Below are positions 22,925-34,829 of a DNA stretch of 64,000 nucleotides, piece after piece. The notes under the pieces are model-generated. The model saw only the letters and a program-made list of their open reading frames with translations. It did no database searches and was not told the origin of the DNA. The stretch lies in assembly GCF_910592395.1 (NCBI RefSeq), contig NC_088322.1, positions 2,854,001 through 2,918,000 on the forward strand, written 5' to 3'. The stretch's first letter is position 1. Each line of letters starts with the position of its first letter. The position numbers were made by a program, and so were the translations under genes. The stretch is from Lineus longissimus. Its lineage: Eukaryota > Nemertea > Pilidiophora > Heteronemertea > Lineidae.

Positions 22925-25398
22925 ATAAACTTTTTACCTTGATAGTTTTGGCCCCCTGGTAGCTAAGTCGAGAATCATATTGGACTGAAATTCGGTGTCA
23001 GAGGTCATCTGACCTAGAGGGTCATGTGTACCAAGTTTTAAGTTGTAAGCTTTCACTTCTAAGAAACATGCCATTGTTAGTGTTACACTCAAACGGCCAA
23101 TCATTTTAGCCATTTGACCTTTTAGACCTTGAAAAGTAGGTCATATAAAAAACCCATAAGACATGAGATGTATCCTTACTTGGAGTACCTACCATAAAAA
23201 TATCATCGAAAACAGTTACTAATGAAATGGCCAGGGCCATTGTGCTCGACTCATGTGGAGGAAAGATGGATGAAGAGCATGGTATTGTGTCATGTAGTGT
23301 TAGCTTTGAGGTAGGTCCAACCAATTACAATTTCCCCAAAATGGCCAATTTACAGTACATTTGACCTCTGTGACCTTGAAAAGTAGGTCAAATCAAAAAA
23401 GACCCGGGTGACACATTGAATGGTTGTTAGAATTAGATGTACATGCCAATCGGGCAAGTAATTAAGGAATAATAGCATTTTGAAGAATTTTGGATTTGGC
23501 CCCCTCCCTGGAGGCCAAACGGCACATCAGATCGAACCAAACTTTGGTACCTAAAATCACCAGACCAATGGGTACATATGTACTTAATTTGTGATCAATA
23601 GTCATTGCGGTTAAGAAACGTGCCATAGTTCAGCCTGACGGCCAATTTACGCCATTTGACCTCTGTGACCTTGAAAAGTACGTCAAATTAAAAACCTGTG
23701 TAACATATACTGTATGGTGGTTAGATGTACCCATGATATCAAATTGGTGGCAATCGGGCAAGAAGTTAAGGAATAATCACATTTTTAAGGTTTTGGATTT
23801 TGCCCCCTGGTGGTAAAGTGGTGAATCATATTGGACCGAACTTCAGTCCCTGAGATCACCTGACTAAGGGGTACATGTGTACCAAATTTGGGATCAATAG
23901 TCATTGCAGTTTAGAAGCGCGCCATAGTTACATCCTTACGGCCAATTTACGCCATTTGACCTCTGTTACCTTGAAAAGTACGTCAAATCAAAAACCCGTA
24001 TGATATGTGATGTATCCTTGCTAGGAGTACCTACCATAAAAGTTTTATTGAAAACGAATCATCAATAGGAGACATATCACACTTTTCATGTTTTCAGTTT
24101 TGGCCCCCTGGTGGCCAAGTCATTAACAAGACCGGACCGAAATTCAGTGTCACAGTACCTCTGACCTAGGAAGTCATGTGTACCAAGTTTCAAGTTCATA
24201 GCACTAGCGGTTAAGAAACGTGCCACACAGGATACGGACGACGACAGACGACGACGACGACGGACACAGGGCTATCGTATTGACTCCCCTAACGGTGAGC
24301 CAATAAGTGAGATACTGCGCTTTTCAGTTTTGGCCCCCTGGTGGCCTAGTCGAGAATCAGATCAAACCGAAATTTGACATGAGATGTTATCTGACGTAGG
24401 GGATCATGTGTACCAAGTTTCAAGTGCATAGCTTGAGTGGTTGAGAAACATGCTATAGTTACAATCAAATGGCCAATTTACGTCAATTCAGACCTCTGCA
24501 ACCTTGAGAAGTAGGTCAAATCAAAAGCCCGTAAGATATGTGATGACGTTTTCTTGCTCGAAATACCTACCATAAAAATATTATCAAAAACAAGTCACCA
24601 ATAAGTGAAATACAGTAGAACTCGCATAACTCGACGTCGAATATTAAACCCGTCACTGTGCACAATTCGGCACCTGCCAGAAAGTCCCAATTTCATACAA
24701 CTTTAATTCCATTTAACATTAACAATATGCATCCAAGTCGTCATTCATAAGTCGTCATTTCACATAAGGTGGCACTAATGTCCCATATAATAGAAATGCA
24801 AGTAAAATTACGCCTGTAACTCGTCACTGCCGGAAAATGATTCGTTGGAGGCAGTGAGACTGTAGTGCCGCGTGCAAACTAGATAGTGCAGTGTGCAAGC
24901 ATGATGCCAATGAGAATCAGATCAGACAGGAATTTGGTGTCGGAGGTTGATGTAGGGAGTCATGTGTACCAAATTTCAAGTTCATAGCTTTAGCTGTAAA
25001 GAAATATGCCATAGTTACATTCAAAACAACCAATTTACGCCATTTGACTTCTGTGACCTTGAAAATTAGGTCAGATCAAAGATCTGTGTGATATATGTGG
25101 TGTATCCTTGCTAGGAGAACCTACCATAATTATTTTATCAAAAACAGGTCACTTAAATAAGAAAGATATCACACTTTTTAGGTTTACACTTTTGGCCCCC
25201 TGGTGCCAAGTTAAGTATCAGATCGGACCGAAATTCAGTGTCAGAGGTCACCTGACCTGGGAGGGGGGGGGGGGGTCCTGTGTACACAGTTTCAAGTTCA
25301 TAGCCCTAGTAATTAAAAAATGTACCACTGTTTTTGAAACCGGATACAGACGACGGACGACGGACACAGCTGTATTGTAAAGACTCCCCTACGGCGAG
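22925..25398. repeat. Cluster of dispersed-repeat copies (about 8 units)
   Basis: Just upstream of the TTI1 start on its strand. A left end like that at 18,309 (GGCCAGGGCCATTGTGCTCG) is at about 23,229. Right ends (GACTCCCCTA.CGGTGAGC) occur at about 24,283 and 25,381. Units restart at about 23,111, 23,357, 23,656 and 23,953, with spacing of 246-299 bp. (GAC)n tracts precede each right end. At 24,614-24,880 a CAGTAGAACTCGCATAACTC sequence interrupts and looks like another MITE end. Confidence 0.7.
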
Positions 25399-25663
25399 CA
25401 AAAAAGCCACCCATTCCTTTCAAACACGATTTTAGGTGTGGACCTTTATGTTTAATATTTCTTCACTTGAAATATTCTTCAAGAGTATTTTCATATTGAT
25501 TGTTTAGATCAAAGACACGTGCAGGGTCACTGTTGCCGTGACTCGGCGCAGTTGAGGGGAAAAAAATTAATGGGCACGCGGGAAAGAACGACTCCAGTAC
25601 CTTTATTAGCCTTCTGAGGGGATGTACGGCTCCTGTACCTCTAGACAGTGCGTCGATTTTATT

Positions 25664-26740
25664 TTGATAACTTTAAAGGGTAACTCGTGTAAAATTTCAC
25701 CATATAATGTTTTAACTGTTTTTGACAAATGACTACGTCACTTTCTCATAAATCGGTAAGGTTTTCGAATCGAAATGCACATTTTCTAGAAATTGATGGT
25801 CTTAATCCCGCCCGGACGGCTCGCTTCGATGCCGTTGAAATCGCGCTACGGCGACAACGTTTTCATTGATGACGTCACAACATGAACATTTTCGCGGTTG
25901 CGGTGGTTTACATTCCCGCAAAAATAATAAATCTCATTCATTTATTTACGACTGCCATTGACCATTGACATTCCATCCTGTCCTTACACAATATATACAC
26001 GATAAGAACTGAAGATTATGGAGAAGAAGAAGAAAAGGGTTGTCGGGTGGCGTTGTGCTGCGATGTTTTGCGGCAACACCAGCAAAACTGAAGGTGTTGG
26101 GGTTTTCCGCTGGCCTGACCCTATCAAAGAACCGGGCCGTCACCATGATTAAGTTCAAGGCAAGAGGTCACCAGCCGGTGGTTCATCTTCTCCTCCTTGA
26201 TGCTCCGCCGGAACACAACTTCGAGAACCAACTCCAAATTCATCTGCCGTTGGGGGTCTTCCAGCACATTTGGAAAAAATCTCGAAGTAACGAAGTAAGG
26301 GAAGGGACGGCCCCTCCCCCAATTCCACAGTCCTAGTCATTTCATCATAAATTTCCTAAGTCCAACCAGGAAATTCCATCGCTGACATCATAATAATGGT
26401 ATTCCTAAAACTATTTTTAGACCTCATTTAATATTCATTAGATTTTCCTGAGCATACGCGAACTACTGCGGATATAGCTTCTTCCTAGAGCGAATAGGAA
26501 AATATTGGACAGTCTGACTTGTTCATGTTGTGACGTCATGAGGTCACGTGACTTAGTGCGGGTTTTTCAAAACGTCTTCGGCAGTTGGCCAGTCTGACGC
26601 GATTAAAACAGCGATTTTATAATAAATCTGATCAAAAATGAAAAATTTGAGCTTTTCATTTGGGATCAACAATTAAAAACGGATGTATTTCCGCAAAGTT
26701 GGAAATCACATCATAGTATCACTTTAAACTTGCTTTTACA
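25664..26740. mobile_element. DNA transposon remnant with a THAP-type ORF
   Basis: An exact 18-bp inverted repeat, GACGTCACAACATGAACA, is at about 25,869-25,886 and 26,520-26,537. Weaker inverted ends (TTTAAAGGGTAACT and the complement of AGTATCACTTTAAA) lie outside. A 44-codon THAP-like frame lies between. The boundaries are approximate and no target duplication was found. THAP domains occur in P-element-type transposases, so that class is the first guess. Confidence 0.5.
26018..26152 (+). pseudogene. Truncated THAP-domain protein (transposase N-terminus)
   Basis: Starts MEKKKKRVVGWRCAAMFCGN and continues to VGVFRWPDP. C13 and C18 fit the first pair of the C2CH zinc site, and FRWP fits the conserved F-x-x-P element. 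The frame stops before the Cys-x2-His part, so the domain is incomplete. Confidence 0.45.
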
Positions 26741-27088
26741 GACCGTCTGTTGAAAAATACCTAGGTGAGCAAATATTTACTCGCCTAACTTTTATTTTCA
26801 TAGCCTAGGCGCATAATTCTTGAAAGTCACTGTTTGCGACTTGTGCCTGGCGGCCATGATTGATAATAATGAGAATCACGGATTCCCATGCTAGGAGCGA
26901 TTCCATTGGTTGGCCTTCCGAGTGACCCCCGACATTGACCAATGGCGTGCACTGTAACAGTCTGTGATGTAGTCACAATAATATGCCTATCGGCGGCGCT
27001 GCAGTCGGGATATCCAGGTGCCAAATTTTAAAACTTTTTGAAGAGCTAGGCGCGCAAGCGCAAATGCCCACCTTTCAACAGAAGGTCT

Positions 27089-27131
27089 GCTTTTAAACGC
27101 GGTAACATTAACGTCCACCACGTTTAAAAGC
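27089..27131. repeat. Short hairpin, 11-bp perfect stem
   Basis: GCTTTTAAACG at 27,089-27,099 is the exact complement of CGTTTAAAAGC at 27,121-27,131. It lies in otherwise featureless sequence (26,741-27,204). Confidence 0.6.
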
Positions 27132-27204
27132 AAGTTTACTAGTAGTGAGGAGACACTGGAAATTTGTGAAGTGTTGAGGTACATGTAGTGAAAAATTGCT
27201 ACTC

Positions 27205-28700
27205 ATTATACTGTAAATGTAAAACGCGCCAAGTGAAACGCGCCAAGTGAAACAAGCCATAAACTAAACGTCAACCAAATAAACATTCTAAACATGAAAT
27301 TAGATGCAATATGATTGCAAGCGTAGGTTGATATTTGCCTGAAATGAAAAGCACTTTCATTCACTCAGACCCTCTTTAAATTTAGCCAGTTTAAGTTTCA
27401 AACTAGAAATTTGAAATTTGCTTGTCAGCAAATTTGATAGCCCCCAAAAACCCAACACAGTACACGTATGGAGGGGTGAAGTCTACTCCGTTTCGCGGAT
27501 GATCTATTTCCGGACAAACACGCTCGCGCTTTCTCAAAATCACACGCTCAATAACATTTAAACAGCACCCTAACCTTTTCAGATGGGCAGGATGGATCAT
27601 CGATAAGCATTTATGGCTATTCCTTTATTTTATTCCTACATTCAACCGTCGTTCTTTGCTCAAAATACTCGACAGCTCGCCACTTCGGCAAAGAGATACC
27701 GCCGCCGTGATGCATGAGGATATGACGTCACCATTACGGGGCGGAGCTTATATGCTAATATACGTGTGATTGACAGAATCACGTCGGAGATTTGAAGGCA
27801 AATCAGAAAATCGGCGCATAAAAACGCTTCAAAGTCATCAAAATTATCCGAATTTCGAAAAAAACTTTCAGTGCCAGGTGCACTAGATCGAGTTTAGTTT
27901 GATGGGACAGGGGTGACAGTTTTTCAGTTGAAATAGCAGTTTTGCTGGACTACCTCCATAATATAACCTGGGAAGAATGCAGAAGCCTAGTACCTTCTCC
28001 TCGTAATCTCAATATAGACCCCACATTTGTTGTATGTGGGGTCTCTCACAAGCCAAAATAAACGAGTAAATGAAACGTTCCATGGTGCACCATGCAAACT
28101 CAAAATGAACAAAATTGAATGTGACTATGTCATGTGAATAATATTTGAATAATAGTTTTGACTACTCTATGGCTTGAAGTGCAATATTAATTTCAATTCA
28201 TCATACCAAATCACTCCGTTGATTTGATATACCGCAAGAAAAATACTCGGGTCAATCGATCAGGCGGTCCTGCAGCCGACCTCATTCCTTACAGTAGCAC
28301 TTCTCATTCTCATTCCATTTTGTCAGACAATGGCGTAAATACTCATCATAAAGACATTCTTCTGCTGCTCACCTCAGTCAAGCCAACTTCACACAGCCGT
28401 TTTTGTTCCGTGACATTGACATCACCATTTATATTGCCATAGGCCTACAGTTACAAATTACAACAGTAAAATTTATGGCATAGTCACGCAGTATCGTACT
28501 GAATATCATGCTCAGATTGGTTCAAATACTATGACATGATAAAATATTTTACGCCATAAACAAAAACATAGGCCTACTTGACCAAATCGAGCAATGAAAT
28601 CTGATATTCCTTCACTCAGTTCAGGTTTAAAAATAAATGTTTATTTGGCTCATTTAGTTTGGCTTGTTTCATTTGGCTCGTTTCAACATTTACATACTGA
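27205..28700. mobile_element. Inverted-repeat element with GCCAAGTGAAAC subterminal repeats
   Basis: The left region reads TGTAAATGTAAAACGCGCC, then AAGTGAAACGCGCCAAGTGA, then AACAAGCC. The right region about 28,640-28,700 is its inverted relative (GGCTTGTTTCATTTGGCTCG, then TTTCAACATTTACAT). No transposase was found inside. The exact ends and target duplication are not resolved. Confidence 0.45.
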
Positions 28701-29697
28701 TGCTACCGTAAAGAACGCCGGGGAAGCGGGGTATTACATCTGGACCCTGAAAAAATGGCGCCTGAATGTTTGCAAACTTGCGACTTGTCTATTCCACTCG
28801 ACAACTGCACAGGCATGACAGGCCTACTCAGCATTCTGGGATATGCATATCTACATGTGACACGTTATTTCTTTCATATATGCAGTGTTTATATGCGCAT
28901 CATCATGACATCTACCATCGCATGCAACAGAACACTCATGCACACAGTCCCAGTGTCAGCGTCGACAGTGAGACAGTCACACATGCACGAGACAGTGCCG
29001 AGTGCCAGTGCGAGCTGCCAACAACCGACCTCGCTGCCCTCGGCCTACGTTCCCAGGCCAATGTCCACATGGCCATGGGCTTCGATTTATCCTAATCTTT
29101 AGCTTGTTGACAAATGAACGTAATATCCAGGGTGACAGGGCCCTACCAAGGCATGGGATTAAAAATTGGAGTGTTATAGATGGCGTGGTGAGCAAAAAAT
29201 ATTCCGTTTCTCGGCGTTTTCTGGTCGTACGAGAGTTTTGAAGTGGAGGTGTCTCTCGCTTCAAATCTGGTCCTCGCTTGCCTACCTTTAGTTTTTTAAC
29301 TCCCTATATATTATTTCCTAGCTAATCCCATTGTTTAGCCCGATAATCCCGCTAATTAGCATTCAGGGGCCTATGCACAAACCTATAGATTTCTGAATAG
29401 CTTGTCACTTTTAGAATACATCTGGCAAAGTTTCAACGTCGTCTAGACATACAGTCGTGCATAGACTAATGCAGCACAATGCATGAGACACCCTGTACGC
29501 TAATGCAAATTTGAAAAATATCACCTTTATGCCACTTCAAGATCAACAAAGATGGTGAAAAAAATTTCCATACACATCTACTCATCACTTTGAGAAAGCC
29601 AACTGACGACTTTTTCAATCTTTTATATAAAAATAGGCTGTCGTTGCGGCTTTAGTTTGAGTTTTTTTTGCCCTCGAAATGTTACCTTGAGAACATG
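28701..29697. other. Intergenic sequence, nothing recognised
   Basis: Overlapping open frames at 28,755-29,264 on both strands have skewed composition and no recognisable domain. I see no splice-consistent exon chain. Confidence 0.35.
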
Positions 29698-30915
29698 CGG
29701 CTGTTATAAAACGCGGATTCCACGGACTGATTTGGAAATTCATTCCAACCATGCAACTGTTTCAGAAATGAGAAAAAGCTCCAGGGTGTCATGACATGCA
29801 TGATGTGTCTTGCCTCTGCATTTTTGTACTCAGACATGTCAGAGGGCTTTCAACTTTCATATCATTGAAGAAATAATTCATTCCAATCTACAAGTATATC
29901 AATCACATCATTTATTTAAAAATCGTCTGCTAGGACATACAGGACAACGTCGGTGGAGACAGTTGTGACATTTATATTTTCATTGCATAGAGATTTGACG
30001 GACTGATTTGGAAATTCATTCCAGCCATGCAACTGTTTCAGAAATGAGAAAAAGCTCCTGGGTGTCATGACATGCATTCAATTATTAACTCACCACAAAG
30101 AGCTGCTTCTGTCAGCAGATATGAGACAGCTACCGGGGCGGGGACTATTTCTTTATGGGGCCTTATTGTTCAGCGTCTCCAAGGAATTCTATTTTTAGAG
30201 TCCAATGGGGGGGGGGGGGTTGGGGGGGGGGGCCTTCCCCCCCCAATGTACTGACTAAAACCTGTCACTTTCAGAGAACGGGGGAGGGGGTTTGGGGGAC
30301 TCATCCCCCAATGTACTGGCTAAATATGTCAGAAGGACGGGGGTTTGGGGGGCTCCCCCATGTCAAACAGTTGTGTGAGTTCACTAGAGATTGCTCTTTA
30401 CATATTAGTTTGAAATAAACTTATACTCTAGACGGGCCGCGAAGTAAGTTTTTGTGATTGCTGAAAATAGACTCCAATGTGCAGTCGCATATGGTTGGTT
30501 AGGTTCGAGCTGCAAGGAGATTGTCCTAAAAATTTTTCGTAGACCAGAATTCAGTTCGTCATCGACTTATATTTGAAGGAGGCATATACCGTAACGTACA
30601 TCAATCCGGGCATCAATCACACTTGAAAGCAGCCTCGTAATGTGTTCCGTTAGGGAAGGAACCACGGTGGTGTCGAAGATAACATGCAAAGTTTATCAAC
30701 ACCAAGAAAAAAAAAGGGGGAAGAGTCGATCGGAATGGCATGAATGGCACTCTGGAGGATTAAAATGTGCAGATAACTGGTAGTTCTTGCCTCCGATTTA
30801 TGATTTATGTTGTTATTTGTATAATATAATTATCATTAAATATTATGCGCGTATTTACTGGCGGCTTTGTGATTTTTCCGAGGATTTCCGCGGAATCCGC
30901 GTTTTATAACAGCCG
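29698..30915. mobile_element. 1,218-bp TIR element with 9-bp TSD
   Basis: The termini CGGCTGTTATAAAACGCGGA (29,698) and its complement (ending 30,915) are inverted. GAGAACATG flanks both sides exactly (29,689-29,697 and 30,916-30,924). A 9-bp duplication is typical of Mutator-like elements. Inside, about 75 bp is directly duplicated (GACTGATTTGGAAATTCATT at about 29,729 and 30,000). A third terminus of the family stands alone at about 52,929. No transposase ORF, so it is non-autonomous. Confidence 0.8.
30208..30360. repeat. G-run-rich segment
   Basis: Several G7-G12 runs with CCCCCC runs between them, and CCCCAATGTACTG occurring twice. It lies inside the 1.2-kb TIR element. The G-runs could form quadruplexes. 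The run lengths may be unreliable. Confidence 0.7.
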
Positions 30916-30924
30916 GAGAACATG

Positions 30925-31570
30925 TGCAATCTCACAGGAACCAGTCGATGTCAACATCCTGTTGAACTATGAATAGCATGCGGGGCCTGCTCACCGCGTA
31001 AGTGCACAGAAGAAACTGGTATTTTCCTCAAATAATCGTCAGAGCTACCCCTTCACAAAAAAACAACGGACATTGACATTTGAACAAGTAGCAATAGGGA
31101 TATAAAGGCCCATCTGTATCCATGGTAATCACTCGAGATTGAAGAACTAGTTTTTTGAGAGGGTACAATCCCGACCTGGCTAGTGAGGCCAATGGTCTAA
31201 TTTAAGGAATGTAGGAAAATTCCGAACGGGATAAATCCCACAAATGTTTCGGTTAGTAAGATATTTGGAATATTTTGAGATTTTAGGAAATATTTTTGCT
31301 ATTATATTTTTTATCCATTTTGGAATGCGTTTATTCAACATTTTTTTCTGAAATTTTCTTTGAACAAAAATCATCTTTAAAATGAACATGTCATACTGTC
31401 CCCTTATGCACCCAAGAGCTGAGTTCACAACTTAATGGGCTGATTTTATTCAACAATTTTTTTTTTACCGCATACCAGTTTGGAGGACGGATGCCTGGGG
31501 AATCTTAAAGACCTTTGAACCTATCTGGGTCTCCGTTTGTCGTGTGGCCGACATAAATGCGCTGGAGTCA
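30925..31570. other. Intergenic sequence, nothing recognised
   Basis: AT-rich. One 82-codon - strand frame (31,180-31,428) has no recognisable features and is not called. Confidence 0.35.
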
Positions 31571-31574
31571 AGCT

Positions 31575-31690
31575 AGCCCGAAATTTTCCAGCCCGAAAAA
31601 AGCCAGCCCGAGATTTCATCCCTAGGTTCTATCCTGAATCAAGCCAGCCCGAAATTCCAGCCCGAAACCTTTTACCCGAGTAACCATAGT
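31575..31690. repeat. Short tandem repeat of AGCCCGAAATT-type units
   Basis: AGCCAGCCCGA and CCAGCCCGAAA recur six times within about 115 bp with irregular spacing. Confidence 0.7.
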
Positions 31691-31769
31691 TTACTCGGGT
31701 TGGCAAATATAAAATATGGAATGCAGGTACATGCCACCGCGATGGTTCCATTCAGGCGCCAGTGCCCAT

Positions 31770-32710
31770 TCTATTGACTGCGTAACAAGAGGCCCCTGTA
31801 CCATCTGCTCAGCTGGGATTCATAACAAGAGGTGCTAAGAGCAAACTGATCAGCTGGGGATCTCCGATAGTATAACAAGAGGCGCCAATGCCCGTTTTAC
31901 TCTGCTGAAATTTATTTATTTGCAAAACAAGAGGCCCCCCATGCCATCTACTTTACATTGGATTAATCTTTGGCATAACTAATGGAATTGTTTGTTTTTT
32001 TACTATAACTAGAGGTGCTAGTGCCCATTACTCAGCTGAAATCCATTTGTTTCATAACTAGAGGCCCCCTTCCCGTCTACTTAGCTGGGACTGATCATCA
32101 GCATAGCAAGAGTAACAGAGGCCTACTGTTCGGCTAAAATAGATTTTTTAGTATATAAAGATCGAGGTGCCAGTGCCCTTTACTCAGCTGAAATCCATTG
32201 TTTTTTTGTAACTAGAGGCCCCCGTGCCGTCTACTCAGCTCGGATTGATCATTAGCATAACAAGAGTAACAAAGGCTAACTGTTCGACTGAAATAGATTT
32301 TTCAGTATAACAAGAGTTGCCAGTGCCCATTACTCAGCTGAAATCCATTGTTTTTTTATAACTAGAGGCCCCCGTTCCGTCTACTCAGCTCGGATTGATC
32401 ATTAGCATAACAAGAGTAACAAAGGCGTACTGTTCGACTGAAATAATTTTTTTTAGTATAACAAGAGGCGCCAGTGCCCGTTACTCAGCTGAAATCGAAT
32501 GGCTGCATATCAAGAGGCACGCGGTGCCGTCTACTTACCTGGGATTAAATCTTAGCACATTTAGTGTCACTGAGGTCTACTGCTCGGTTACAATAGAATT
32601 TTTAGTATAACAAGAGGCGCCAGTGCCCATTACTCAGCTGAAAGCTATTTTTGAATAACAAAGAGGCCCCCGTGCCGTATGCTCAGATGGGATTCATCCT
32701 TGACATAACA
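31770..32710. repeat. Tandem repeat, ~55-60-bp subunits in larger ~170-180-bp periods
   Basis: The subunit reads TATAACAAGAGGCGCCAGTG then CCCATTACTCAGCTGAAATC. It alternates with an AACTAGAGGCCCCCGTGCCG variant and a CATAACAAGAGTAACAAAGG variant, giving a composite repeat. No coding potential. Confidence 0.75.
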
Positions 32711-32879
32711 AGATGATGTCATGTACGTTTTGATGCATTATTTTTATCATTTCGTGACCCTAATTTTTGTGAAGACATGCCAACCGCATTTAGATATTAT
32801 TTCATGAACATTCAACGTTGACCGCGAAGTCGCCTTGGCTCGTGCAGAAGGCGTACAATCAACCACGGTCGGTTACCGC

Positions 32880-33006
32880 CCATAAGTCCGAAGGTTCACA
32901 AGTCCGAAGGTTCACAAGTCCGAAGGTTCACAATTCCGAAGATTCACAAGTCCGAAGATCCATTAATCCGAAGGTTCATTAGTCCAAAGGTTCACAAGTC
33001 CGAAAA
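32880..33006. repeat. Tandem AAGTCCGAAGGTTCAC repeat, left of the Polinton
   Basis: About seven imperfect 16-17-bp units. The same units in reverse orientation lie right of the Polinton at 52,455-52,672. On both sides the outer edge carries GCCCATAAGTCCGAA, so the two blocks form an inverted pair around the Polinton. Confidence 0.8.
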
Positions 33007-33194
33007 CAATTTTTTTTATATAAATGCTGTTTGACCTTTAAAGCAGTAAAAAAATCTCGCCAGTATATCTTTTCCGTGGCATTCTTGTAACGATGGTTAG
33101 CGGAAATCATTGAAAATTAGAACTTTTGTTCGAGCCCTCAGCCCTCTTTTCACGTAGGCCATGCTAAAAAATGACTATCTGCAAAGAAAATAAC

Positions 33195-33200
33195 GTGATG
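33195..33200. other. 6-bp target site duplication, left (GTGATG)
   Basis: Identical to 52,341-52,346 directly after the right terminus. Six bp is the duplication length made by Polinton/Maverick integrases. Confidence 0.9.
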
Positions 33201-33500
33201 AGAATGATAATACTGGGTTGCTAGGAATCCTAGGTATTTTGAAGCCCTTTTGACCAAAGCCCTTACAGGCCTTTGGTCTCAAAAAGGCTTCAAATTAGCT
33301 TAGAAACCCCTAAGAACCAGCCACCCCAATATTATCATTCTTAGGGAATACTACAGCTCAATGGGTTATTTCCTTAAAATAAATGGCCTTTTTACTGTCT
33401 TCATTATCCAAAACTGAAGTTAAAACCAAACATAATTATTCATCAGCTTCTGGAGTAATAAAGTATTATCCAATAGCAACTCAACATAAAAGTAACTTCA
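33201..33500 (+). repeat. Left terminal inverted repeat of the Polinton
   Basis: 300 bp, nearly the exact reverse complement of 52,040-52,340. Its outer 141 bp (33,201-33,341) is itself an imperfect palindrome that begins AGAATGATAATA and ends TATTATCATTCT. The inner part holds the start codon and first ~40 codons of the first gene. Confidence 0.95.
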
Positions 33501-34819
33501 CCTATGACTTCTTTAATTTAGAAGTAACTGTTACCAGTAACAATTTCTTCCGCCTACAAGAAACTAAGATAACACCTGGGTTTTTGAGCCTGAAAAATAA
33601 GAAAGACTGTCTGCGACTGGAAAAGAATCCATTATCGTTTTACCAGAACCAATTTAACATGGCTGTTTGGTTTGCTACAACCGGTTGTGGTATTTCAATA
33701 GATGATCACTTGAATCACAGTGACCCATTGATAAGGTCAATTTACAGATTTCATGTTTACTATCAAATATTGAAGATCATGAAGAATCTAGAGATACCAA
33801 TTCCAGGTGAAAGTGATTTCAATGAGACAAACAATAACATTAACCGTAGGAAACTAGGAGGGTTATTGAGTGAATTTGGTTTAAAAGACGAATATGATTT
33901 CTCAGTGTTTGAAAATAACGGTGGTTGGAGGTCATGGAGTGTACCGGATTACAACCCGAACATAACTGATCCCGGATATTACATCAATGATTCTAAAATC
34001 AATTTCTTCCTCATGCAAGTTCATGAAAATAGCATGCCATCGATGTTCAGTAAAGACTGGGATGCTGGAATGGCTAATTTCAAATATCCAGATACCTTCA
34101 TTAAGTATCATGTGAAACAACACAAGAATGTATTTGATGTAATTACACAAAATGAATGTCAAACCTATCAACAATTCATGATATTTAAATCAAATGGTTT
34201 CTCTAATCCTGGAATAGAGAGGTTGAATGACACAATAAGAACATATGTTTACTGTATTCTGGGTGCTCAGGCGTTGACCAGAACACCAATAATTGGAGTA
34301 CCGGGTACAGGATTGGATGCTAAGAAGGAATTTAACAAACTATTAAAGGACTCGATTAATCAACATCCTGATATTCCCACTTCAATTCAAAGATACCAAA
34401 AAGCAGTGAGTGACACTCATACAAGACTAGATTATGTAATAGCACCAGGATTGTATGTCATAGGGTCAAATATGGTACTCGTTATTGGTAAGCTGGATAA
34501 CTACAATAATAACATTTTAATAGCACAAAAAAATGCTAAACCTGGTAAGAATGACATTAACCACAAAAAGACCTTACCACCACCACTGATGGAAGGAAAT
34601 AGTTCTAAGAAAATAAGAGTTAAGAGTAGTGTTGATACTGTCAAGACCAGTCATACACCAAAGAGTAATGTTGATGCACCAAAAACAACTGAAACATCAA
34701 AGAATACTCCTACTACTAAACGGGACACCAATGTTGAGAGGGAGGATGATACTCATGAAACAATTAAATTCATGCTTTACTCAGTTGTTGGTACATTGAT
34801 TGTTTTTATGGTTAGATAA
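33383..34819 (+). CDS. Polinton first gene, conserved-looking protein of unknown function
   Basis: 478 codons, ATG at 33,383 in AAAATAAATGG. The start lies inside the terminal inverted repeat, so the first ~40 codons are copied at the other end. The N-terminal 340 residues look globular (landmarks FYQNQFNMAVWFATTGCGIS, HVYYQILKIM, ERLNDTIRTYVYCILGAQA), followed by a Lys/Thr/Asn-rich linker and a C-terminal membrane segment (FMLYSVVGTLIVFMV). I believe similar proteins occur in other Polintons, but I cannot name the function. A membrane-anchored virion or entry-linked role would be a guess. The frame has no breaks. Confidence 0.75.
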   Translation: MAFLLSSLSKTEVKTKHNYSSASGVIKYYPIATQHKSNFTYDFFNLEVTVTSNNFFRLQETKITPGFLSLKNKKDCLRLEKNPLSFYQNQFNMAVWFATTGCGISIDDHLNHSDPLIRSIYRFHVYYQILKIMKNLEIPIPGESDFNETNNNINRRKLGGLLSEFGLKDEYDFSVFENNGGWRSWSVPDYNPNITDPGYYINDSKINFFLMQVHENSMPSMFSKDWDAGMANFKYPDTFIKYHVKQHKNVFDVITQNECQTYQQFMIFKSNGFSNPGIERLNDTIRTYVYCILGAQALTRTPIIGVPGTGLDAKKEFNKLLKDSINQHPDIPTSIQRYQKAVSDTHTRLDYVIAPGLYVIGSNMVLVIGKLDNYNNNILIAQKNAKPGKNDINHKKTLPPPLMEGNSSKKIRVKSSVDTVKTSHTPKSNVDAPKTTETSKNTPTTKRDTNVEREDDTHETIKFMLYSVVGTLIVFMVR

Positions 34820-34829
34820 ATAAGTAATT

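Noticed and set aside
31770-32710. CRISPR-like array
   Set aside because: Units vary in length and sequence, there are no constant repeats with unique spacers, and the context is eukaryotic.
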